A stretch of 64,000 bases of DNA, from contig JARHVA010005354.1 of NCBI GenBank assembly GCA_037957365.1, forward strand, positions 281,001-345,000, written 5' to 3'. The DNA comes from Torreya grandis (taxonomy: Eukaryota; Streptophyta; Pinopsida; Cupressales; Taxaceae). The translations under genes were made by a program, and so were the position numbers. The notes beneath the pieces were generated by a model that saw nothing but the letters and a program-made list of their open reading frames with translations, was not told the DNA's origin and made no database searches. Below, in pieces: positions 51,488 through 63,180 of this stretch; the first letter of the stretch is position 1, and each line of letters opens with the position of its first letter.

Positions 51488-54400
51488 TATAAGAGAGTTA
51501 TCATGATGATGTCATGGTGGTTTCATGGATATGCTCTATTGAGTGGATGAAGTGCTTTGATAGCCTAAGTGACAATCACAAATTGTGCAATGTGCTTGTA
51601 CTAGTGTGCTTTATGTATGTTTGATCTTTAGTATTGACATGGATAGAAAGGATCATGGTTGAGTATGGTGATTTGAGAATGAGTAAGGGGTCCTATAATA
51701 AGTCAAGAATTCTTGGAGATATTGTAGGCATAAGTGGAATTCATCTGCTTGATCATAGTTTTCATCTAGACACTCTAGGTCTAGTGGCAAAAAATTTGAG
51801 TAGGTAGTTTGATGACATCACCATTTCTACATGAAAATGAGTCAAAGGGAGTTGGTCATATGGTTGTGATCATAGTATTACTTAGTTATTATGCACCATA
51901 TCTCAAGTCATGCATCAAATCATGATTAAAGATATGAGGGTGTAAATTTGGCTTCTCATTTAGAATTCATTATTTTCCCACACAACCAAATTTGTAATGT
52001 GGCCAAAAAGAGTTGAGTAAGCATGTTGATGAGGTCAGAACTTACATGCATGGAAGTATCAAGACAAAATGATCATATGGGTTTGTTCATTATTGTGCCT
52101 AGTTTATTTGTGTTAATTTTTATAGCATGTAATGTAGCACATCAAAATATATGAATATGCAAATTTGGGTTCCCAGGAAGTTTGACTATGTTTTCCCATA
52201 CTTTGGCATTTTTGTAGATGGAAAGAAGAGCTGAGTGAGCATTTTCATGGTGTTATATCTGGCATGTGTGAATGTGTCAATAGAAACTGATCATATGGGT
52301 TTATTTAGTTTTGATCATATATGATTTAAACTAAATTTGAGATCATGTGCTCAAGCATGGAAAAATTTCTATAAGATCAAAGTTGGCCTCTCAAGAAGGT
52401 TTGGACATGGTTGGCTCTATGATAGAAGATTTTGAGAAAGCATTTTAATGGTGATATATCTCACACATGCAAAGGATTTAAGATTAGTGTGTCACATGGT
52501 TGGTTTCTCCTTTGTGAGGAGATTATCTGGTCCAAATTTGAGATCCTCCATCAAAGCGTAGATGAAGTTATTAAGGATAAAAAATGGATACTCAGGCATA
52601 TTGAAAGGGTCCCCATACTTAGTCATTTTTGAAAGAGTTAAAGCTCGAGCAAGATCAAAAGTGCACGTCACTCCAAGAAGTTAGGAAGTAGTAAGATGAG
52701 GATAGGTGAAAGATTCTTAAAAAATAAGAAAAGGTATAGGATAATGATCCAAAGATGAGTGGGCATTTGTGTAGATCGATCAAATAGTGAGCATTGATTG
52801 CTAAAGACCTAGTTAATTTGTACAAATCAATGGAGTGTGTTGAGTAAAAGTTCCCTGATTACATGAGATGAGGTCAACATGATTGAGGTTTAACATTTAG
52901 CTTTGATAGACTATGCATTAAATCTAGAACAAGATCAATGGTACACATTTGATTTGAGTAACGAGGACATGAGATGACTGAAAAGTGGTCAATGTTTAAT
53001 AGTGATAATTTGAATTCAAATATTTGAATTTAACATAGGGAAAACCAAAGATCTATATTTTGACCATATCTTTTTATAGAAGGCAAATTTGCTAGTGCTG
53101 TAAAAATCAGAGATGAAGAGACTCCATAGTGCATCTAATAAACCTGATTTGAAGATCTAGAAGTGAGCACAATCAAAGATATTGATCCTATAAGTTGACT
53201 ATGTTTGTGCTTGTTTTGAAATCAACCCAAGAAGGATATTCAAGCTTGTGTTGATGTTATTTTTATGTCTCATGATGAATTGGATATTGGGGACCATTTT
53301 AGACTTCATGAGGATGCTCTATGTGGTTTTTGAAGGTGTGATCAATCTATATTGAGTATGAATAATTCTTAAGAAGTTGACTATATATTTTGTAATGGTG
53401 TTATTACGTGAAAGGTCTCTATTTGAGTTGTTTGAGCATACACAGATGTGAGCTAAGATGATTGTGATAATTTGAGGATGTTTAAGGGGACATAAGTAGT
53501 GGACACATGTATTTTAAATGGTCCTATGTTATTTTTTTACTTGAGGGTGAGCTAAATGGGTGAATAGGTCTCCATGACACCTATAAGAGCTACAGGAGAC
53601 TTATTTAAAGGTGTAGCTACTTAAGGGTGACCCATAGATGCTATGACTAACCTATGAAGATTGTATTGAGCTTTGTCTTCATAATATAAATATATCAAGG
53701 GTTAAAATATGCCTAATGGTTGACCAAGGTAGTGATTATCAAGATTTCTCTATAAATAGTGGAACCAAAGATGATGGGTTCTAAACTTTATGTGAGAGAC
53801 TAAGGAGAGATTAGAGAGAGGTTTGTGTGTGTGTTTTATGGATTAAAGTAGGGGTAGAGTGCCTTGAGGATGATTTGAAGAGAAGATCAGTTTGAGGACT
53901 ATTTGTATGACCTACAGGTCATAATTATATTGGCAGAATAGTGCTCTTGTAGATTGAGAGTGAGTGAAGGTGGAGAATGATAATTAGTGGTCTATCATTA
54001 GGTGTTGAAGACATCCATGCAAAGGTGGATTAATTAATAGGTGTTTTTATGGTAGCTCAACATTCAAGGTGGTTATAGCCTCCTTGCAAGGCTTATCTTG
54101 CTAAAAGGTCTAGTTGTTGTTGGAGCTCATATAAATAGGTGTGGCATCACCTTGTGGGATTATAGTCTCACTAAATAAGGATTGTAGTTCCTTGATCATT
54201 TTTAAATGGTCTAAATTGGATCTTGTTATTATATGATAGTAGTCCAATTATATTTTCTAATGGGTTTTCTTCCTCAAGAGGGTTTCCCACATATGTCATG
54301 TGTTATGTGATTGATCTTGCATTGTCTCTCTTGCTCATTGATGTGAATTTTGTGTATGATTCATGAATGATTGTAGTAACTAATTAAGTGATTACAAAGA

Positions 54401-54521
54401 CCAAAATTTAAGTATGATTTATGAATGCTTATAGTAACTAATTAAGTGTTTACAAAGATTATAATTTAAGTTAGATTATTTAGGCTCATTGATTCACCCC
54501 TTAGTGATTCTACCTCTAATA
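51488..54521 (+). repeat. 5' LTR, 3034 bp
   Basis: Collinear with 58567-61592 throughout, for example tgagtggatgaagt near both starts, ttgaatttaacat/ttgaattaaacat, and gggtgagctaaatgggtgaa. Ends TACCTCTAATA directly before the primer site. Confidence 0.9.
53747..53766 (+). promoter_or_regulatory. Candidate LTR promoter TATA box
   Basis: CTCTATAAATAGTGGAACC, a textbook plant TATA box, conserved in the 3' LTR at about 60815. Position about 770 bp before the LTR end is reasonable for a transcription start at the U3/R border. Confidence 0.55.
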
Positions 54522-54523
54522 AT

Positions 54524-54540
54524 TGGTATCAGATCAAGGT
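54524..54540 (+). other. Primer-binding site for initiator-Met tRNA
   Basis: TGGTATCAGATCAAGGT, one base off the standard TGGTATCAGAGCAAGGT, two bases after the LTR. Confidence 0.9.
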
Positions 54541-54582
54541 CCTTTGGTAAAATCTTGACAACTTGAAAGTGATCTAAAGTAT

Positions 54583-56640
54583 AATGGTTGGTTATAATGT
54601 GAAAGGTAGTTTATCTATAAAGTAAACAATGATGTTCAATGGATATAATTATGCTTTTTAAAGTACCAAGATGAGGACATACATTATATCCCTAGGGTTT
54701 AATTTATGGTAATCTATTTTAGATGGTTATGTTACTCCTATTACTCTTCTATCTAGTGTTACAAACAATAAGCTATTTGAGAACAACTCTAAGGTATTGA
54801 ATGCCATCACTTGTAGTCTTATAAAAACTAAGTTCAGCAAATTAATTCATTACACTTATACCAAGGAAATATGGGATAAATTAAATAATATTTTTGAAGG
54901 ACATTCAAAGGTTAAGATTGCTAAGTTGTAGTCTCACAAAAGGTAATTTGAAAGTCTCAAGATGAATGAAGAAGATATTATGGAAACCTTTCTATAGAGA
55001 GTTGATGAGATTATGAATATCATCAGAGGTCTTAGAGAGAAGCTTGAAGAGACTAATGTTATTCAAAAGGTATTAAAGTCTCTATCCATCAATTTTGATC
55101 TAAAAGTGTTTGCTATAGAAGAGAGTCGTGACCTTACTCAATTAAAGATGGATCAATTGCATGACACCCTTCCTTCCTATGAGATGAGGAAGAAAGATGA
55201 TATACCACCAAATAAGTAAGTAAATTTCAAGATTGAAATGAATACAAGGAAGAAGTTCCAAAGTAAGAAATCCAAAGAGTATGAAATTTTTGATATTGAT
55301 GAGGATAAACTAATTGCTTTGATTATTAGGAAATTGAACATAGTATCAAGGAAGTATAAGGGTAAATTATGATCATGGTGAAGTCCAAGATGGTGGGCAG
55401 TATGGTGAAGTCCAAGATGATGGGGAGAATGGTGAAGTCCAAGATGATGATAAGAAGACATACATGAAGAAAGGATTAAAAAAGTTAAACAAGAATAAGT
55501 CCTACAAAAACAAGAAGAGTCTCTACACTAAAGAATATTGTAGCTCATCAAATGAGAGTGAAGATAGTGAATCATAATATGATCATGAAGATGATGGTCC
55601 TATTAAAGATAAATATCTATTCATGGATAAATAAGGAAGTTTCTCACATAATAATGAGTCTACTTGGAGTGATTCAAATGATGAAGATGAGGTGGACTAT
55701 TAGACTATTTTGATGAATGATCTTGAAGAAATGAAGATTGAGAATAAGATCAACAAGAAGATGAAATGTAAGCTCAAGGAATATGGGGATAAATTTAGTG
55801 TGTATGAGGTAAGATTGAATTAATATGACAAGGATTATGAAATATGATCAAATATCTTAGTTATCAATTTGAAATTCTTTCTACAAGCCTAAAAGCTAAA
55901 GAAGATTAATGTTCAAGGTATGCTTATGAAAAATAATCTTTGAAATCTGAGCTAGAAAAGACAGCTAGTAAGGTGAAAACATTTTTGAGATTTTAAAAGA
56001 GCTCATGTGATCTAGACAACATTATGAGTGGTCAAAATCATTCTAGTGATAGAATTGGTCTTGGATTTGAAGAAGAAAAAAATAATGTTACTTAAGACAA
56101 GATGAAGGCTAAAGTGAACCAAGACAATCTTAATTTGAAGATAAATCCTTAGATAAGGTTAAAGATGCTAGTATAATGAAGATAAATTAGATCAAACAAC
56201 CAAATGCTATGAGGCATGCAAGATTTAATGGTTATTGTTATACAAGTAATCAATTTTGTCATAGGGCTAGAGAGTGCAAGAGATCTATTAGAACTGAATT
56301 TGATGGGACTATGATATGAACCATCAGTCAAAAGTTGTGAAAAAATCAAGGAATTTAACTATCTTGGTGTGGGACACTTTTCAAACCATTGTCCAAATAA
56401 GATTAGACAAGGTGAGTCCTCTTAAATAAATGGACATTGTTTTATTTTTTATGACATAAAACACTTTACAAATTTTTGTCCAGATAAGGTAAGGCAAGAT
56501 ACATTTCTTGCAAAAGGTATGGTGTGCTTCAATTATGAACAAAAAGGTCACACTGCTAGGTTCTACAAGTAAAGGCCTACAAGATAGAATATATTTAATT
56601 AGGGTCCTAGAGTTCAAGAAAGAAGGTAAGTTAATACTGG
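54583..56640 (+). pseudogene. Copia-type gag (UBN2-like), frameshifted, with four zinc-knuckle remnants
   Basis: The start reads MVGYNVKGSLSIKTMMFNGY, then LINGYVTP-type and IHYTYTKEIWDKLNNIFEG (about 54840-54900), MNEEDIMETFL, and the open block 55013-55219 (VIQKVLKSLSINFD, KMDQLHDTLPSYE). This is the Gag of Ty1/copia elements, the particle protein. A one-base shift near 55368 moves the frame, which then carries a 9-residue acidic repeat. Basic and Ser/Glu-rich segments follow (KKSLYTKEY, SSSNESEDSE). Four C..C....H....C knuckle remnants lie at about 56237-56277, 56345-56395, 56430-56480 and 56525-56570; the last reads CFNYEQKGHTARFY with two Cys lost. Confidence 0.8.
55377..55457 (+). repeat. 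27-bp in-frame tandem repeat inside gag, three copies
   Basis: Units begin ggtgaagtccaagatg at 55377, 55404 and 55431. They encode GEV QD(D/G)G.. , an acidic 9-residue repeat. They lie between the capsid part and the zinc knuckles. Confidence 0.9.
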
Positions 56641-57120
56641 AAGCCAAAGGTGATAAGTGTGTATCATGATGAGACTGTAGGTCTAAGTAATTTTTTTGCT
56701 ATGGTGGATAATGCTTCAAAATTTGAAGAGTACCAAGAGGTCTCATTATCTGCTCATGTTGAGAATGAAGAGTTCAAGATCAAAGAAAAGACAAATATTG
56801 TGGTTGAGGCTAGTCCTAAGGTAAGTATGGTTCCAAGTGAACACCCTATTGTTGTTGAGAAATCTACATGAAAATAACATCAATTATCTATACCTACTGA
56901 TGAGGTTCCTAGATACAAATAAGATTCTATAGATTAAAAGGTATGTAATGAATCTATGATTTATTCATGTATTATCAATCCAATTCTAGAAGAAAAGGAT
57001 AATGATATAGTGGTTGAGGAAGTTGTTTCTCCTAATCTAAAGAAGAATAATAATAACTATAAGTATCAGATGACCAATGAGGAGAAACAATATGAGGAGT
57101 TGTTATTTTAGAGCATTGAG
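56641..57120 (+). pseudogene. Acidic C-terminal extension after the gag zinc knuckles
   Basis: The open frame 56650-56871 (MISVYHDETVGLSNFFAMVD, then a Glu/Lys/Val-rich stretch) and protein-like text to about 57110 (EKDNDIVVEEVVSPN) follow the knuckles. In autonomous copia elements the protease would start here, but no D(T/S)G motif is seen. It may be a family-specific gag tail. No function can be assigned. Confidence 0.4.
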
Positions 57121-58554
57121 GTATTGAAGTTGTCTCTATCTATGATTCTTAAAAGGCTCATTTTAGTGGAGAATCAAGTTTGTGTTCTCAATATGATAAT
57201 GCTAATCAAAGGTCTTTGGTTAAGGGGGAACAATAAGTTCATGAGCCTATTTCAGAGGTTTGTGAAGGAGTTGTAGTACAGAGTCAGATTGGGTGGTTCT
57301 AGGTGGCTTAATGAGATTGATGTAAATGTCAAGAAGTGATTGGTGCTTAGAAAGGTTTGTGAATTTTTTTGTGGTGTGATGTAGGTGTTTTTGAGTTTTG
57401 AAGGTATGTATGTGCCAAATTGAGTGTTTTTGAATGCTCTCAGTTTTCTCTATTTTTGGTTTAAGGGCAAGTAGGCCTAAAATGAGTTATAGGATGTATG
57501 GGTTCCCAAAGGTATGGAAGCTGAAATTTTGTCTAAAAGAGTGTAATGGTTATATTCAAGTGTACAAGAAGTTTCATAGGTAGACATTGAATGGAAGGTG
57601 TTGTGTTGACTTTATTTGTTTTGAGATTTTAGGGTTTTGGAATCTACTAAAAAAGTGGTCTACCTTAAAAGTTGAGGTCTAAGACTTCTTAATATGTTCA
57701 ATGGGTTAAATGGGTGGTCAAATCAAGATTACAAAATATTTGAAGGTTTGTGGTTCTCTAGTTATTCAAGTTTTTGTCAAAATGGAGGACTAATTAGCTA
57801 GTAAGTTTGTGAAGGAAGTATATTGAAAAGGATGAGATTAGTGATAAAAATTGGTGTAATTTAGGGGGATAATGAGAGTGATAAAGATATGAAGTTTTAG
57901 GTCTTGAAGATGTGTCTACTAAAAGATGAGGGCTCTGTAAGTTTTAGGTAGGGTTATAAGGAGGATAGACAGGTCTAGCTTGAACAAGAGTGTTTTTTTG
58001 CTCAGTTTATCCAAAAGAGAAAGGTATGTATGTATCAATGTGAGTTATAAATTTAGCTTAGTACATGTTTCCTATTTGGTGAGTGGTATGAAGCTCTTTT
58101 GGTGGTCCTTATGGTAGCTTGAGAGAGAAGGCTAGTAAGCATGTGTGGTGGTTCTTCATGATGTGTTGAGATTTAAAGATGATTAAAAGGAGAAATGGAT
58201 ACAAATTATTATGGGGAATCCCTATCATATGTTTTTTGGTAAGTTACATCAGATTTCAATTCTTTTGTGTATTATTTCTTCATTCGTTTCAGTGGTTGGT
58301 TGAAGAAAAGTGTTGGCATGGATCAAGAGGAATTTGTCGAGACAAGAAGAGGTTGGCTCAAGGTAAGGGGGACTTTGTATCATATTTTTAAGATGGTACT
58401 TTAATTTTTAATATTCCTTTTATGTCCTTAGGATCAGTTGGTTCCCACTTTGTCATTGTGTCAATGGGGGATAAAGTTCTTGTTGTGGGAGTGCTTTGAA
58501 GAGAGAGAAGGTGAGCTATATATTGTTATATTGATGAATGTTGACATCAATGAC
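57121..58554 (+). other. Noncoding 3' interior of the gag-only element
   Basis: About 1.4 kb, G/T-rich, with no pol motif in any frame. Similar in parts to 10860-12519. It includes two near-identical AAGGTATG(T/G) stretches (57409 and 58021) and GTGTCAATGGGGGATAAAG at about 58459. Confidence 0.6.
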
Positions 58555-58566
58555 AAAGGGGGATAT
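58555..58566 (+). other. Polypurine tract
   Basis: AAAGGGGGATAT directly before the 3' LTR, preceded by ACATCAATGAC as in the element ending at 14445. Confidence 0.8.
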
Positions 58567-61500
58567 TATTTTAGAGTTATAATGATGATGCCATTGTGAT
58601 GCTTTGGTGAGTGGATGAAGTTCTTTGATAACCTAAGTGATAATGACAAAGTGTGAAATGTGCTTGTTTTATTGTGCTTTATGTATGGTTGGTTGATCTT
58701 TAGTATTGGCATGGCTAGAAAGGATCAAGGTTGAGTATGGTGATTTGAGAATGAGAAAGGGGTCTTATAAAAAGTCTACAATGATTGGATAGCTTATGTG
58801 CATAAGTGTAATTCATCTAGTTGATCATATTTTTCATATAGACACTTTGGGTCAAGAGGTAAAAAATCAAAGTGTGTAGTTTGATAACATCACCATTAAC
58901 ACATGGGAATGAGTCAAGGGGACTTAGTCATATGGTTTTGATCAAAATAGTCCATAGTTGTTATGCACAAGATATTAGGTCATGCATTAAAGTGTGGTTA
59001 AAGATATGAGGGTGAAAATTTGGCTTCTCAGTTAGAATTCATTATTTTCCCATACTTAGCCAAATTTACATAGAAAGAGCTGAGTAAGCATGTTGGTGAG
59101 GTCAAAATTCCCATGCATAGAGGTATCAAGACAAAATGATCATATGGGTTTGTTAATTTTTGTGCCTAGTTTATTTGTGATACTTTTTAGATCATGTGAT
59201 ATATCATGTCAAAAGATATGCATATACAAATTTGGGCTCCTAGGTAGTTTGACTATGTTTTCCTATAACCATTTATGCAGTATGGCAAGAAGAGTTGAGT
59301 GAGAATTTTTATGGTATTATATATTGCACATGTGAATATTTCAAGAGAAACTAAACATATGGGTTTTTTTATTTTTGAGCATAGATGATTTGTGTTAAAT
59401 TTGAGATCATGTGCTAAATCATGACAAAAATTATACAAGAGCAATGTTGGCCTCTCAGGAAGGTTTTGACATGGTTGGCTCTGTGATAGAAGATTTTGAG
59501 AAGGCAATTTAATGGTGATATATATCACACATGTGAAGGCTTCAAGAGTAATATGTCACATGGTTAGTTTCTCCTTTGTGAGGAGATCATTTGGTCCAAA
59601 TTTGAGATCCTACATCAAAGAGTAAAAGAATTTATTAATGATAAAAAATGACTACTCAGGCATATTGAAAGGGTCCCCATAATTGGTCATTTTTTAAAGA
59701 GTTAAAGATCAAGCAAGATCAATGGTATACATCACTCCAAGAGGTTAGGAAGCATTGAGATGAGGATAGGTGCATAATGTTTAACAAATAAGTAAAGGTA
59801 CATGATAATGATCCAACGATGAGTAGGAATTCATACAGATTGATCAAATGGTAAGCATTGATTGCTAAAGACCTAGTTGATCTATAGAGATTGATGGAGT
59901 GCTTTGAGCTAAAATTTAGAGATTGCACTAGATGAGGTTAACATGACTGAGGTGTAATTTTTATCTTTGGTGAACTATGTGTTAAATCTCAAATAAGATC
60001 AATAGTGTGTGTTTGATCTGAGCAATAAGGACATGAGATGATTACAAAGTGGTTAAAGTTTAATAGTGACCTTCTAAATTCAAATATTTGAATTAAACAT
60101 AGGAAAAACTAGAGCTCTATATTTTGACCATATCTTTTGATAGAAGTCAATTTTGTTGGTGATGTAAAAATAAAAATTGAATAGGAATCTATGGTTCATC
60201 TAATGAACCTGATTTGTAGATTTAGAAGTGAGTACAATCAAATATGTTGAGCCTAGAATTTGACTATGTGTTCGTGCTTGTTATGTAAATGACCCAAGAA
60301 GGATATTAGAGATTTTATTGATGTTGTTTTGATGTTTCATGATGAATTGGATATCAGGGAGTGTTTTATACTCTATGAGGATGATGTGTCTAGATTTTGG
60401 AGGTGTGATCAATCTATATTGAGTATGAACAATGCTTAAGAAGTTGATTGTATGTTTGGTAATGATGTTCTTGTGTGAAAGGTCTATATTTGAGATGTTT
60501 GAAAATATGTAGAGGTGAGTTAAGATTACTATGATCATTTGAGGATGCTGAGGGGGACATAAGGAGAGGACCCATTTATTTGAAAGTGGTCTTGTGTTAT
60601 TTTTTTGCTCGAGGGTGAGCTAAATGGGTGAATAGGTCTCCATGAGACCTACAAGAGCTACAAGGGCCTTATTAAAAGGTGTAGCTACTTAAGGGTGACC
60701 CATAAATGCTATGGCCAACCTATGAATATTTTATTGAGCTTTGTCTTAATAAGATAAATGTTTTAATGGTTAAGACATGCCTAATGGCTAACCAAAGTAG
60801 TGATTATCATGATTGCTCTATAAATAGTGGAACCAAAGATGGTGGGTTCTATAATTTGTGTGAGATACTATAGAGAGATTGGAGAGAGGCTTGTGTGTGT
60901 TTTTGTGGAGTGAAGGAGGGGTAGAGTTCCCTAAGGATGAATTGAATAGAAGATCAGCTTGAGGACTATTTGTATGATCTATAGGTCATAATTCTATTGG
61001 TAGAATAGTGATCTTGCAGATTGAGAGTGAGTGAAGGTGAAGAGTGATAATTAGTGGTACATCATTAGGTGTTGAAGAAATCAATGCAAAGGTGGATTTT
61101 TTCATAGGTTTTGTTGTGGCATCTCAACATCTAAGGTGGTTGTAGCCTCCTTGTAAGTCCTATCTGGCTAAAAGGTCTAGTTGTTATTGCAGCTCAACTA
61201 GATAGGTATGACAACACCTTATGGGATTGTAGTCTTACTAAATAGGTTTTGTAGTTCCTTGATCATTTTTATATGGTCTAAATTGGATCTTGTTATTATA
61301 ATATAGTAGTCTAATTGTATATTCTAGTGGTTTTTCTCCTATAAGAGGGTTTCCTACATATGTTATGTGTTATGTGATTGATCTTGCGTTATATTTCTTG
61401 CTCATTGATGTGAATGTTGTGAATGCTTCATGAATCCCTGTATTAACTAATTAAGTACTATAAAAATTCAAAATTTAGTTATGCTTCATGAATTCTTTTA

Positions 61501-61592
61501 GTAATTGATTAAGTGTTTTCAAAGATCAAAATTTAAATTAGATTATTTGGGCTCATTGATACACCCCCCTCTTAGTGATTGTACCTCTAACG
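58567..61592 (+). repeat. 3' LTR, 3026 bp
   Basis: Starts TATTTTAGAGTTAT and ends GTACCTCTAACG. Partner of 51488-54521; many substitutions separate the two. An interior TATA-like run with CTCTATAAATAGTGGAACC near 60815 matches 53750 in the 5' LTR and is a good candidate core promoter. Confidence 0.9.
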
Positions 61593-61597
61593 GGATT
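61593..61597. repeat. Target-site duplication GGATT, right copy
   Basis: Identical to 51483-51487; the gypsy reading continues from here. Confidence 0.8.
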
Positions 61598-62500
61598 AAT
61601 CACTTATAGAACCTCAAAGGGTCCTACATATTTTGGTGAATTTTTTTCTGATTTCCCAAACTTAATAGAACTCTTTTGGGGTTTGAATCACAATTTTTTT
61701 TATCTCTAACTGAGGATTTCCTTGTTTTTTTTAGATCAAAAAAATGTTTTTGCCTATAATTGGCTTCAACCAATGTTTATATTATTAGATTTATTTTTTA
61801 TTCCATTTATACAATAATATAATGTCCAAATATCACTATATCTTCTAACTTTTATCCCACTTGATTGGTGTCCTATAACTACTACCATATATTGCCTCAA
61901 AAAGAGCCATTTTAAAATCTAGTTGGAATGAGTTTTTATAAGAAAAATCAAGTAATGAAAATTATTCCTCCCATTTCTATTAATATTCCATGAAATACAT
62001 CCTAAAAATATCATCTAAAACCTAATTTACTCTCTCTATTTACCCATCTATTTTTGGATGGTAAGTTGTACTAAGGTTTAGCTGCGTACCCAAAGATGAA
62101 TTGAGAGTTTGCAAAAACCTTGAGGTTATCCTAGGGTCTCTATATAAAATGATATTTTTTTGGAAACCCATGTAATATATATACCTCTTTCACAATGTTT
62201 TTGGTGAGAATTGGTGCATCATATGTTAGATTACCTAGAATGAAATGAGATACTTTGGTAAGTTTATCCACAACTACTAAAATCATGTCATGATGGTTTT
62301 TAAACATATGTAATCCTTGGATAATGTTCATGATAATAACTTGAAACTTCCATTATAGTATGGAATGTGGTTACAACAACCTATCAGGATACAAATATTA
62401 TGCCTTGACTCAATGATACTCTAAGCATCTAGACATAAAATCTATTGCATTCTTGTTGATTCCCTTTTAGAAATATAATGTTCCTAATTATTATAAAGTC
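61593..62500 (-). pseudogene. Gypsy integrase, core and start of C-terminal region
   Basis: The open block 62140-62331 reads MILVVVDKLTKVSHFI and IVKEVYILHGFPKKY, the first catalytic Asp region (Asp at 62266-62268) and the following motif of chromovirus integrases (VVVDRLTK.AHFI, ..LHG.P). The family protein inserts the element DNA into the genome. Further downstream (61600-61760) shifted frames give ANYRQKHFFDLKKQGNP and a KF..K...L-type stretch from the C-terminal region. The rest of that region continues at 51105-51487 beyond the inserted element. Confidence 0.8.
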
Positions 62501-62699
62501 TTAGTCATTCATGGATGTCCTAAATATGGAACATTTTTCAATTCTTTTAGAATAATAGTCCTTAAAATTTCCCTATCAAACACATATATTCTTCTGTTAT
62601 ACCTCAAAATTCCATTTTTAAATTGAAAACCTTGGTATCTATGACCTTGAGAGTTCTCTTACAAATATTTCTTAACCTATTCATATAATTCATATCCAG

Positions 62700-63180
62700 G
62701 TGACAATTTCACTACATTATGTCAAAAATTAATTGTTATTGTGGTCAAATACATAATATAACTTATAAGAGTAAGGGCATTTATAAATTTGTTTCCTTTG
62801 CCCTTAATTTAGTTAATGTTGAAATCATAATTTGAAAAAAATTATAACTACCGCCTCTGATGAGCATTAAGGTTAGGTCGGATAGAAACATTTGAGTACC
62901 AAGTTATCAGTTTTAAGCTCAAATGACTTTCCCAAAAAATAATGCCTCCAAACCTATAAAGCATGAAATATGACAAGTAATTCTAAGTAACGAGGAACAT
63001 AATTTACCTTATAAGGTTTCAATTTCCTTGATTCATAGGCTACAAGTAAACCATACATCATAAATACTCCTCCCAAACCATCTCTTAATGCATCTATTAT
63101 AATTATAAAATGATCATTGGGATAAAAAATATTTAACATTGGTGCTGAAGTAAGCCTCTTTTTTAGAACTTGAAAGTCTT
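62700..63180 (-). pseudogene. Gypsy RNase H
   Basis: The 61-codon open frame 62954-63139 reads FIIIIDALRDGLGGVFM and VAYESRKLKPYKVNYVPRYL, then ELLVIFHAL. This matches the TDAS..G.G.VL, A(Y/F).SRKL...E.NY....EL.A(V/I)..AL pattern of gypsy RNase H. The first catalytic Asp is present. The TD-A-S motif reads ID-A-L. Confidence 0.85.

Larger units (their letters stand above)
51488..61592 (+). mobile_element. 10.1-kb copia-like gag-only retrotransposon with 3.03-kb LTRs
   Basis: Complete by structure: duplication GGATT on both sides, 5' LTR, initiator-Met primer site, gag, long noncoding 3' interior, polypurine tract and 3' LTR. The 4.0-kb interior has no protease, integrase, RT or RNase H motif. 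This is the layout of terminal-repeat retrotransposons with a gag domain (TR-GAG). It is inserted in the integrase C-terminal region of a minus-strand gypsy element. Ends are TA..TA and TA..CG, mutated from the usual TG..CA. A shorter relative is present at about 10860-14445. Confidence 0.85.
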
